A stretch of 21,515 bases of DNA from Pseudomonadota bacterium (GCA_016195205.1 JACQAB010000051.1:1-21515), one strand, 5' to 3'; positions 14,464 to 21,182 are shown, counted from the first letter of the stretch. Program-made: numbers and translations. The notes: generated from the letters alone by a model not told the origin.

Positions 14464-14899
14464 ATGTTAACGGTCGGCGATGCATTCCCTGAATTCGACG
14501 TCCCCGCCACGGTGGACCTGGATATGAAGAAGGCGTTCAAGAACATCAACAATGCCTCGGACAAGGGCAAATGGAAGATTTTCTTCTTTTGGCCCAAAGA
14601 CTTCACCTTCGTCTGCCCGACGGAAATCACGGCCTTCGGCAAGATGAACAAGCAGTTCAACGAGCGCGACGCCGTGGTCTATGGCGCCAGCACCGACAGT
14701 GAATTCGTGCATCATGCCTGGCGCCCTGCGCGCCACCTTCATCGTGGATCCGAACGGCATCATCCAGTTCGCCTGCGTGAACAGCCTCAGCGTGGGCCGC
14801 AACGTGGACGAGGTGCTGCGCGTTCTTGATGCGCTGCAAACCGACGAGCTTTGCCCTTGCAATTGGAAAAAAGGCGACGATGTTCTGAAGGCCGCCTGA
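14464..14899 (+). pseudogene. Peroxiredoxin (AhpC/alkyl hydroperoxide reductase type), internally deleted and frameshifted
   Basis: A 2-Cys peroxiredoxin reduces hydroperoxides with Cys51 (FVCPTE), which is intact here, and a resolving Cys in the C-terminal CPCNWKKGD, also present. The N-terminal 87 residues are normal up to STDSEFVHHAWR (ending at 14724); the C-terminal part resumes at LRATFIVDPNG in another frame and runs to the TGA at 14897-14899. In the family these are joined by roughly 30-45 residues (the DHPDLKDLPFPM...LGV region), so a non-multiple-of-three segment is missing. Reading on in the first frame gives about 35 foreign Arg/His-rich residues. The break coincides with the end of the inverted repeat arm. 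It carries its own promoter and terminator. Confidence 0.85.
14584..14724 (+). repeat. Right arm of the 141-bp inverted repeat
   Basis: This is the partner of 14247-14387, lying inside the peroxiredoxin gene (codons 41-87). Both of its ends are also breakpoints: beyond 14724 the gene jumps to its C-terminal part, and the inverted copy jumps to the glycosyltransferase. Confidence 0.97.
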
Positions 14900-14920
14900 T
14901 TTTTTCCAAATTTTTTTCCT

Positions 14921-14954
14921 AAACCGGCGAACCAGAAGTTCGCCGGTTTTTTTT
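14921..14954 (+). terminator. Rho-independent terminator after the peroxiredoxin gene
   Basis: A perfect 12-bp stem (AAACCGGCGAAC with GTTCGCCGGTTT), loop CAGAA, followed by a run of eight T. It sits 21 nt after the peroxiredoxin stop. Confidence 0.93.
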
Positions 14955-14966
14955 GGATTCACAAAG

Positions 14967-14975
14967 TTATCCACA
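14967..14975 (+). promoter_or_regulatory. Single DnaA box match
   Basis: TTATCCACA is the exact consensus 9-mer for DnaA. Only one perfect copy was seen, between the peroxiredoxin terminator and the XRE regulator, so this may be chance or a local DnaA-controlled site rather than an origin. Confidence 0.3.
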
Positions 14976-15013
14976 GGACCTTATCACGCAAAAGTTGTGG
15001 GAAAATTAGCTGT

Positions 15014-15042
15014 TTGACACAAAAGCCCAGATTAAATAAACC
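15014..15042 (+). promoter_or_regulatory. Possible promoter of the XRE regulator-methyltransferase pair
   Basis: TTGACA (15014-15019) is perfect; 17 nt on lies TAAACC (15037-15042) within an AT-rich run. The ATG at 15075 is 32 nt downstream, with no strong Shine-Dalgarno. Confidence 0.4.
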
Positions 15043-15074
15043 AAATATCCATTCCGTATTCTTTTATACCCTTA

Positions 15075-15737
15075 ATGATTGAATCTCGCCAGATACGCGC
15101 CGCCCGGGCGCTGCTTAACTGGAGCCAAAACGACTTGGCTGAGGCCTCGGGCATCGCCGTGAGCTCCATCAAAAATGTTGAAAACGACATTACCGTCGCG
15201 CGGCGTGACACGCTGGCCGATATTCAAAACGCGCTCGAAAAAGGAGGTGTGGAATTCACCTCGGATGGAGGCATCAAGCCACACCGTCCAGACGTTCACA
15301 TCCTGACCGGCAAAGACGGTTTCCGGAAGTTTTTCGACGAGGTTTATGCCGAAATTCAGAATGGAGGCACAATTTATATTAGCGGCGTAAACGAAACATG
15401 GGTGGCTGAAGCCCTTGGCGATTATGTGCCATTTCACCGTAACCGAATGGTGGCTATTAAAGACAAAATTTCCGTTCAATGCCTTATTCCCGAGGGAAAT
15501 TACGATTTTATCGCCTCGGATTACTGCGAATACCGCTGGATTCAAAAAGAATACTACGAGGCCACCCACTTTTACGTTTTCAACGCCAAGGTGGCCATTA
15601 TCACTTTCCTGTCGGAGAGCGACCATGGCGACATTCATATTGTCGTGCTTGATATTCCCAAACTTTCGGAATTTTACAAAAAACTGTTTCAGAAACTCTG
15701 GGGCGATTCCAAAAAGCCTTTACCGAAAAAAACCTGA
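15075..15737 (+). CDS. XRE-family regulator with a C-terminal TrmB/PLD-like sensor domain
   Basis: The 220-residue protein starts with a Cro/CI-type helix-turn-helix (residues 6-58; LLNWSQNDLAEASGIAVSSIKNVEN) that binds DNA. The C-terminal domain (about 74-212) has IYISGVNETWV, then HFYVFNAKVAIITFLSE and LDIPKLSEFYKKLFQKLW. This order resembles the PLD-like sensor domain found in TrmB-type and related regulators, where it binds ligands; the HKD catalytic motif is not visible. It ends 5 nt before the methyltransferase start, so it probably controls that gene and itself. The ligand is unknown. Confidence 0.75.
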   Translation: MIESRQIRAARALLNWSQNDLAEASGIAVSSIKNVENDITVARRDTLADIQNALEKGGVEFTSDGGIKPHRPDVHILTGKDGFRKFFDEVYAEIQNGGTIYISGVNETWVAEALGDYVPFHRNRMVAIKDKISVQCLIPEGNYDFIASDYCEYRWIQKEYYEATHFYVFNAKVAIITFLSESDHGDIHIVVLDIPKLSEFYKKLFQKLWGDSKKPLPKKT

Positions 15738-15742
15738 TCTTC

Positions 15743-16723
15743 ATGCCCGCAGGCATCAAAACAAAGCTTGACCCTATTCACCAAGCCTTTCTGGAAGACG
15801 CCATTGCGCTCTTTGAGGGCACACGGTACGGACACATGTCGCCCTGGCTGTATGGCCGCGAAGGCGCCCCCTGGTGGGAGGCCTATGCCGAAAATTCCAC
15901 GGCAGCGGCGGAAGAAACCCTTCTGCTCAAACGGCTGGTTAAATCAAAACCGGGCGCCATTACTCAAGCCACCGAGGTCATTGAAGCCGGCCCCGGGGCC
16001 CCCAAAGCGGTAAGAGAAGAAACCTCGCGCATCGTCAGGGCGGCTCCCCACGCAAAACTTTATATCCCTATCGATCTGTCGGACACGTTCCACGCCTCTA
16101 CGGCCGACGAATTCGGGAAGAATTTTCAGGACGTCACCGTTTACCCTCGAAAAGCTAATTTTTTTAAACGCGTTCCAATCCGCCGGCTCCTTAAGAATCC
16201 CTTGCTGGTCTGCATGGGCCTGACGATTTCAAACCTGCCTTGCAATGTAGAAGAAGAATCCCCACATGATGTTCTGGTAAAGGCGCTGAAGAACCTCAAA
16301 GCAACGGCACAACATAAGGGACACCTTCTTGTTTCGGTTGACGCTCACAACGATGGCAAAGACGTCGTCGCCAATTACGACAGCGTTATCGTTAAGAATT
16401 TTTATCTGTCGCTTATCACGCGAATGATTCACGAGCTTGGCCTTAAAGGAGCCCGTGAATCCGATTTCGACTACAGGCCCGTGTGGGACAAAAAGCACGA
16501 TTTGCTGTCTCATGAGCTTGTCATCAAAAGGCCGCTTCATATCCGGCTGGGGCACCGGTCTTTTCGCCTGAAAGAAGGGCACCGCCTGCGCGTCAATAAT
16601 TCCTTCAAATGGCCCAACGGCTTTTTCCAGGAAGCCATGGAGGATGCCGGTATTCCACCCGACATCAAGCTTCAAACTCAAAGAAGAAGGGTAACGCTTT
16701 ACCTCGCTCCGAACGAGCCTTAA
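15743..16723 (+). CDS. EgtD-like SAM-dependent methyltransferase (histidine-specific methyltransferase family)
   Basis: A 326-residue protein whose motif order matches the EgtD/L-histidine N-alpha-methyltransferase family: N-terminal YGREGAPWWEAY (residues 37-48, cf. YDERGSxLFExI), SAM motif I VIEAGPGAPK (79-88), acidic PIDLSD (109-114), GLTISNLP (159-166, cf. GSTIGNF), and SVDAHNDGKDVVANYDS (198-214, cf. the AYDDxxGVTAxFN stretch), then the C-terminal HIRLGHRSFRLKEGHRLRVNNSFKWPNGFFQEAMEDAGI. Key family residues are partly changed, so histidine may not be the substrate. EgtD makes hercynine on the way to ergothioneine, but no egtB-like gene is nearby. It is probably coupled to the upstream regulator. 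No clear Shine-Dalgarno. Confidence 0.75.
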   Translation: MPAGIKTKLDPIHQAFLEDAIALFEGTRYGHMSPWLYGREGAPWWEAYAENSTAAAEETLLLKRLVKSKPGAITQATEVIEAGPGAPKAVREETSRIVRAAPHAKLYIPIDLSDTFHASTADEFGKNFQDVTVYPRKANFFKRVPIRRLLKNPLLVCMGLTISNLPCNVEEESPHDVLVKALKNLKATAQHKGHLLVSVDAHNDGKDVVANYDSVIVKNFYLSLITRMIHELGLKGARESDFDYRPVWDKKHDLLSHELVIKRPLHIRLGHRSFRLKEGHRLRVNNSFKWPNGFFQEAMEDAGIPPDIKLQTQRRRVTLYLAPNEP

Positions 16724-16796
16724 CCCGCTTTTTACGCAACTTTCCCCCTTGCCCTTTAGCTATGAACCGCTAACATAGCGCCCTTTCGTAACGTTG

Positions 16797-16813
16797 AAGG
16801 AGACCGATCCATA
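16797..16813 (+). promoter_or_regulatory. Ribosome binding site and AUA start codon of infC
   Basis: AAGGAG (16797-16802), an 8-nt spacer, then ATA (16811-16813) in frame with IF-3. No in-frame ATG, GTG or TTG lies between the upstream stop (16763-16765) and this ATA. A small hairpin (GCTATG/CATAGC, 16759-16779) lies just upstream in the leader. Confidence 0.8.
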
Positions 16814-17371
16814 GCCAGACCAGAAATAAAGTCGCGCACGCCGGAAAAAACGCCGTCCAAGGATGGCCCTCGCGTGAACCGGGATATCATGGCCCGCCAA
16901 GTGCGCCTGATTGATCAAAACGACGAAATGCAGGGCATCGTCGCCACGCCGCAGGCCCTGGAGATGGCCGAAGCCGTGGGACTGGATCTGGTGGAAATTT
17001 CCCCCAATGCCGAACCGCCGGTGTGCAAAATCCTCGACTACGGCAAATACAAATACGAGATGCATAAAAAGGCGGCGGTGGCGCGCAAGAAGCAGAAAGT
17101 GATCGATGTGAAGGAGATCAAGCTGCGCCCCACCATCGACGACAACGACTTCAACATCAAAATGCGCTCGGCCAAGGGCTTCCTTACCGACGGCGACAAG
17201 GTGAAAGTCACGCTGCGCTTCCGCGGCCGCGAAATGGCGCACCAGGAACTGGGCCTTCAGCTCCTCACCCGCGTGAAGGAAACATTGGCCGCCCTGGCCC
17301 GCGTGGAATATGACGCTAAATTCGAAGGCCGGCAGATCGTGATGATTTTGGCCCCGGCGGATAGCAAATAA
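16811..17371 (+). CDS. infC: Translation initiation factor IF-3, AUA start
   Basis: IF-3 keeps ribosomal subunits apart and rejects wrong start codons and initiator tRNAs. From the ATA the protein has 186 residues: a basic leader (ARPEIKSRTPEKTPSKDG), the N-terminal domain from PRVNRDIMARQVRLID, the hallmark EISPNAEPPVCKILDYGKYKYE, a Lys-rich linker and the C-terminal domain with KVKVTLRFRGREMAHQELG. The GTG at 16874 would remove the conserved leader and has no Shine-Dalgarno. Rare starts are known for infC (AUU in E. coli) and let IF-3 repress its own synthesis. Unusually, rpmI and rplT do not follow; lexA does. The stop lies at the base of a long palindrome. Confidence 0.93.
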   Translation: MARPEIKSRTPEKTPSKDGPRVNRDIMARQVRLIDQNDEMQGIVATPQALEMAEAVGLDLVEISPNAEPPVCKILDYGKYKYEMHKKAAVARKKQKVIDVKEIKLRPTIDDNDFNIKMRSAKGFLTDGDKVKVTLRFRGREMAHQELGLQLLTRVKETLAALARVEYDAKFEGRQIVMILAPADSK

Positions 17372-17448
17372 GCGGCAAGCCACAAGCTTCAAGCGACAAG
17401 CTTATTTCACCTTTTAACTTGCAGCTTGAAGCTCGCAGCTTGCCGCTT
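17370..17448 (+). repeat. Intergenic palindromic element 1, abutting infC
   Basis: Imperfect 25-bp arms at 17370-17394 and 17424-17448 (three mismatches), with a 29-nt loop. It is made of repeated GCAAGC and AAGCTT words. No T-tract follows, so it is not a standard terminator, though it could stabilise the infC mRNA end or attenuate transcription. It resembles dispersed intergenic palindromes. Confidence 0.85.
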
Positions 17449-17462
17449 TGTGCAAAAAAGGC

Positions 17463-17492
17463 TTGACTCCCCCATAGGAACCAAACTAGAAC
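17463..17492 (+). promoter_or_regulatory. lexA promoter with LexA operator (SOS box)
   Basis: GAAC-N7-GAAC occupies 17478-17492, the direct-repeat SOS box of Alphaproteobacteria. It overlaps a promoter with TTGACT (17463-17468) and TAGAAC (17487-17492), so LexA bound here would block polymerase. This gives autoregulation of lexA. Confidence 0.85.
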
Positions 17493-17567
17493 AAACATTG
17501 ATATTCATCTTTTGTTCCAATCGATCCACGAACGAATCAGAATCGAATCAAACACGGAGCCGCCACC

Positions 17568-18275
17568 ATGCTCACCCGCAAACAGCAAGAACTCCTCATT
17601 TTTATCCACGACCGTCTGGCCAAAGATGGCATCTCGCCTTCTTTTGACGAAATGAAGGACGCGCTGCGCCTTAAATCGAAATCGGGCATTCACCGGCTGA
17701 TCAGCGGCCTGGAAGAGCGCGGATTCATCCGCCGCCTGCCGCACCGCGCTCGCGCGCTGGAAGTCACGCGCCTGCCGGATTCCCTGAACCTGAAAGTTTC
17801 CGAAGCCGTGCAGAAAACCGCGGCGGGTGTGAAAAACGCCTCGCAGAAAATCGGCCAGGCCGTGGGCCGCGCCGCTCAGGCCGTCGCCAATGCCGTCATG
17901 CCCTTGCCCATGCTGGGCCGTATTGCCGCCGGCACCGCCATTGAAGCCCTGCGCGATCATTCCCGCACGGTGGATGTTCCCGCCGGCCTGCTTGGCCGTG
18001 GCGACCATTACGTGCTGGAAGTGGCCGGAGACTCCATGGTTGAAGCCGGCATTTTCGACGGCGACAACGTGATCATCCAGCAATGCGACGCGGTGGAAAA
18101 CGGCGCCGTGGCCGTCGCCCTGATCGACCAGCAGGAAGTGACGCTGAAAAGTTTCTACCGCAAGGGCAGCATGATCGACCTGGTGCCCGCCAACCACAAC
18201 TACCAGACCATGAGCTACCCCGCCGATCGCGTGCAGGTTCAGGGCAAGCTGGTGGGGTTGATGAGACGGTATTAA
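17568..18275 (+). CDS. lexA: LexA repressor, SOS response regulator
   Basis: LexA represses DNA-repair genes and cuts itself when RecA filaments form. The 235-residue protein has the winged helix (1-65; LTRKQQELLIFIHDRL, SPSFDEMKDALRLKSKSGIHRLISGLEERGFIRR), a long Ala/Lys-rich linker typical of Alphaproteobacteria (about 78-110), the cleavage site Ala121-Gly122 (GRIAAG), catalytic Ser156 (GDSM) and Lys194 (VTLKSF). GGAG lies 8 nt before the ATG. An SOS box covers its promoter. All residues needed for self-cleavage are present. Confidence 0.97.
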   Translation: MLTRKQQELLIFIHDRLAKDGISPSFDEMKDALRLKSKSGIHRLISGLEERGFIRRLPHRARALEVTRLPDSLNLKVSEAVQKTAAGVKNASQKIGQAVGRAAQAVANAVMPLPMLGRIAAGTAIEALRDHSRTVDVPAGLLGRGDHYVLEVAGDSMVEAGIFDGDNVIIQQCDAVENGAVAVALIDQQEVTLKSFYRKGSMIDLVPANHNYQTMSYPADRVQVQGKLVGLMRRY

Positions 18276-18283
18276 TTGATATT

Positions 18284-18392
18284 GTCATCCCGGCCAAGTT
18301 CGCGAAGCGAACGCGAACCGGGATCCCATTTGTTTGGGATTAGAAAAATCAAATGGGATCCCGGATAAGCGCCTCGCGCTTTCCGGGATGAC
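18284..18392 (+). repeat. Intergenic palindromic element 2 (GTCATCCCGG...CCGGGATGAC)
   Basis: A 109-bp element with perfect 10-bp ends (18284-18293 and 18383-18392) and an inner perfect 15-bp stem (18318-18332 with 18350-18364). Elements of the GTCATCCCGG type are known as dispersed intergenic repeats in several Alphaproteobacteria. It fills the lexA-queD gap, and its right end almost touches the queD start. Confidence 0.9.
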
Positions 18393-18399
18393 ATGCGTC

Positions 18400-18913
18400 A
18401 TGTTCACCGCCACCAAACATATCCACGTTTCCTACGGCCATCGCATTCCCGCGCATGGCAGCGTGTGCCGCAGCCCGCATGGGCATACCGGCCGGATTGA
18501 GGCCACCTGCGCCGCCGCCCAGCTTCCCGCCAAGGGCGAGCAAACCGACATGGTGGTGGATTTCGGCTTCCTGCAAAAGCTGATGATGGACGTGGTGCAT
18601 GCCGGCATAAATGCTGCGCCTATTCTTTGATCCGTCGAAAGGCATGACGTTTGAAAACTGGCAGGCGCAACTGCACCAGAACGTGCAGGCCAAGGGGTTC
18701 GACGTGCCCGGCAACACCCTTTCCACCTTCAAGCTTTACGTGATGGCCTCTTCTCCCACCGCCGAACGTTTGGCTGAGCATTTTTTCCGCCGTCTGGAAG
18801 AGCCGGTGAAGCGCATCAGCGAAAACCGCGCGCGGCTGGCCAATATCCGCTTCTGGGAAAGCCCCACCAGCCATGCGGATTATCCTGGTGCTCTCCTCGA
18901 GCCAAATAAATAA
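18400..18913 (+). pseudogene. queD: QueD-like 6-carboxytetrahydropterin synthase (6-pyruvoyl-tetrahydropterin synthase family), frameshifted
   Basis: QueD makes 6-carboxytetrahydropterin in queuosine synthesis. The first frame (18400-18630, 76 residues) has the zinc ligands His14 (SYGHRI), His27 and His29 (SPHGHT), the catalytic Cys23 and VVDFGFLQKLM, then goes out of frame after DVVHAGI. A second frame (18611-18913) continues the family: MLRLFFDP, SSPTAERLAEHFFRRL and the C-terminal IRFWESPTSHADYPG with the catalytic Glu. The Asp-His pair expected in between (GIDHxML) is missing at the join, where ATAAATG puts a stop and a start one after the other. A few bases are lost, by mutation or sequencing error. 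ATG 18388, inside the repeat, is an alternative start. No clear Shine-Dalgarno. Confidence 0.82.
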
Positions 18914-18917
18914 AACT

Positions 18918-19071
18918 TTCCTCTCCCCTTGAGGGAGAGGTTGCCAAAACTTAGGCTTAGCGAAGCTAAGTCTTAGTTTTGGCTGGTGAGGGGTTCGTCT
19001 TTACACCAAGCCACACACTGAACAGCCACCACCTGACCCCTCCCCTAGCCTCTCCCTCAAGGGGAGGGGAA
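18918..19071 (+). repeat. Intergenic palindromic element 3 (CCTCTCCCCTTGAGGGAGAGG type)
   Basis: Outer arms 18918-18940 and 19049-19071 pair over 23 bp with one mismatch. Inside, 18944-18961 and 18965-18982 form an 18-bp stem (two mismatches) with a GAA loop. It lies between convergent queD and comEC. Similar purine/pyrimidine-rich palindromes occur as dispersed repeats in bacterial genomes. No transposase or coding frame is seen within. Confidence 0.87.
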
Positions 19072-19103
19072 TCTTATTTTGGAATACTGCAATTAGCTCT
19101 CTC

Positions 19104-21182
19104 TTATTCCCAAAGTCGTTTATTTTTTTCATCCAGCGCGGTTTGAATGCGCAAGCCCTGTTCCGAGATATAAATCGCATGGCTGCCCTTGGCGTGGGTA
19201 ACGTCACGGTTGATTACCGTTTTTCCGAGACAGGCGCTTTCCACCAGCGCAGCAACAATCACTTCTCCCTGGCCACAGGCAGCGGCAATCGCCGCATCAC
19301 TCATGGGAAAAGCAATGGCGTGCCCGGCTTTGGTGTAAACGCAGTCGTAACCGGTGCAGGACAGCGGACCTTCCCCACCCTTTTTTGCCACTTCAAACCA
19401 ATCCAGCGGATAAGGCCCATTTACTCCCTGATGCCCATCGCGCTGGCGCCAGGCGTTCACCTCGAAATCATCCAGATGCTCGGCCCGCACGATTAAATTG
19501 CCGTCTGCCGCGCGGGCGGCCAGAGTGATCCCATCTTCGGCGATCAGCACATCGGGCCGTATAGTAAACAGAAACCCCAGCGTGCCGACCAGCAGCGGCA
19601 CCGCGCTCAGAAAGCGCCAGCGGTTTTGCCACAGGCAAAGCCACAGCCCGCCGGCCGTGACGGCCAGCAGAAAACCAAAATCCATCGCCGGATGATAGGT
19701 GACCGAACCGGGAAAGGTGGCCACCCATTCCGCGCTTTTCAACATCCAGTGAATGCCCTCGCGCATCACCCAAAGCGGGCCGGCCTCCCACCCAAAGGGC
19801 ATCAGCAGCACCGCCACCACGCCGGCGGGCATGATGATGAAGCTGGAAAGCGGCACGGCGATCAGATTGGTCAGCACGCCATACCAGTTCACCTGCTGGA
19901 AATAATAAAGAATGAAGGGCGCGGTGGCGGCGCTGGCCACCAGCGAGGTAAGCACCGACCCCGCCAGGTAAAACCCGATGCGCCCCAGCCAGCTTTGGCC
20001 TTTAAAGGCGTTGAGCAGGGCGTTTTCCCTATGCTCGAACGCGGCAATCAGCGCGGTCACCGCCGCGAACGACATCTGAAAGCTGACATCCAGCATCGAG
20101 GCCGGCGAAACCAGCAGGCACACAAACGCCGCGAAAGCCACCAGCCGCATGGAAAGCGCGCGGCGGTCAACCATCATCGCCAGAAGCACCAAGCCGGTCA
20201 TCAGCGTGGAGCGCACCGCCGGCACCGGCGCGGCGCAGATCAGCGTGTAAAACACCGCCGCCAGCAGCGCCGCCCCTGCAGCAATTTTCTTGATTGGCCA
20301 ATGCAAAGCCAACCACGGCCACAGGGCCATCAACGCGCGCAGGGCAAAGAACACCGCCCCCGCCACCATGGCAATATGCAGCCCCGACACCGACAGAATG
20401 TGCGAGATGCCGGAAATGCGCATGGCCGTCAGCGTGCCCTTGGGAATGCCCGCCTGGTCGCCATTGACCAGCGCGACGGCCACCGCGGTTTCGCGGCTGT
20501 CATCATGCGCGCGGATTTTGCGCGCCATTTCCACGCGGAGCCTTTCGAAGAACAGGGCTATTTCTTGCATTAACGAGGGCGGCGGGCCGTCGGCATAACG
20601 CCAATAACCCAGCGCAAAGCCCGTTCCGCCATAGTCGCTAAAAAAAGCGAAGCGGCGGAAGTTAAACGCGCCCGGCTCAATCGGCCCGGAAAGCGGGAAA
20701 AGCATGGCCTTGAACGTCACCCACGATCCCAGGCGCGGGAGCTTGGTGGAATGGATGAATTTAACGCGCAAATAGCTGGGGGTTTTTTCCGGGGCCAGGC
20801 CGGAAACCTGCGGCTGGGCCACCAGGATGCGATAGCCTTCGTCCAGATGGCTAAGGCTCACCACCCTTCCCTGCACATCCACGTTTTTCAAATCCTCATG
20901 CAGCATGGGCTGGGCGACCACCAGCGTTTCCAGCTTCGCCGCACTGAAGCCCAGCGCCACCATCAGCAGCACCAGCAGAACGGGAAGAAACGCCGTGTGG
21001 CGCAGGAAAATGGCGGCGGCCAGAAGCACGATGCTTAGCGCCGGCGCGGGCCAAAGCGGGGGCTCAACATGCCCCGTGAAATAAAGCGCCACGCCAAGCC
21101 CCATGAACACCGGCAGCCACAGCAGCCAGCGTTCGCGTTCTTCGAGGAAAATGTTAACGGTTTTGTTGAGCATAAAAACCAT
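19104..21182 (-). CDS. comEC: ComEC/Rec2-family DNA-uptake channel protein
   Basis: ComEC carries single-stranded DNA across the inner membrane in natural transformation. The 692-residue protein has two to three N-terminal helices, a DUF4131-like soluble domain (about 90-200), and the polytopic competence domain (about 230-530) with the hallmark ISGISHILSVSGLHIAMVAG (257-275) and VRSTLMTG. The C-terminal 150 residues correspond to the position of the metallo-beta-lactamase domain, but the HxHxDH motif is absent; instead there are paired cysteines (CTGYDC, AACG). This degenerate tail is usual in Alphaproteobacteria. The start is ATG 21182 or ATG 21173, neither with a good Shine-Dalgarno. No other competence gene is in the window. 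Confidence 0.93.
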   Translation of the reverse strand: MVFMLNKTVNIFLEERERWLLWLPVFMGLGVALYFTGHVEPPLWPAPALSIVLLAAAIFLRHTAFLPVLLVLLMVALGFSAAKLETLVVAQPMLHEDLKNVDVQGRVVSLSHLDEGYRILVAQPQVSGLAPEKTPSYLRVKFIHSTKLPRLGSWVTFKAMLFPLSGPIEPGAFNFRRFAFFSDYGGTGFALGYWRYADGPPPSLMQEIALFFERLRVEMARKIRAHDDSRETAVAVALVNGDQAGIPKGTLTAMRISGISHILSVSGLHIAMVAGAVFFALRALMALWPWLALHWPIKKIAAGAALLAAVFYTLICAAPVPAVRSTLMTGLVLLAMMVDRRALSMRLVAFAAFVCLLVSPASMLDVSFQMSFAAVTALIAAFEHRENALLNAFKGQSWLGRIGFYLAGSVLTSLVASAATAPFILYYFQQVNWYGVLTNLIAVPLSSFIIMPAGVVAVLLMPFGWEAGPLWVMREGIHWMLKSAEWVATFPGSVTYHPAMDFGFLLAVTAGGLWLCLWQNRWRFLSAVPLLVGTLGFLFTIRPDVLIAEDGITLAARAADGNLIVRAEHLDDFEVNAWRQRDGHQGVNGPYPLDWFEVAKKGGEGPLSCTGYDCVYTKAGHAIAFPMSDAAIAAACGQGEVIVAALVESACLGKTVINRDVTHAKGSHAIYISEQGLRIQTALDEKNKRLWE

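Noticed and set aside
14941..15060. Replication origin near the DnaA box
   Set aside because: Only one perfect box, no cluster, and no dnaA, dnaN or parAB neighbours.
16874..17371. IF-3 starting at GTG 16874
   Set aside because: This cuts off a conserved leader, and the ideal Shine-Dalgarno points to ATA at 16811.
17370..17460. Rho-independent terminator of infC
   Set aside because: The hairpin is long, but no T-run follows it, so it was recorded as a palindromic repeat instead.
19626..20573. Plus-strand open frame of 315 codons opposite comEC
   Set aside because: Extreme His/Gln/Arg-rich composition is the mirror of a Leu/Ala-rich membrane protein.
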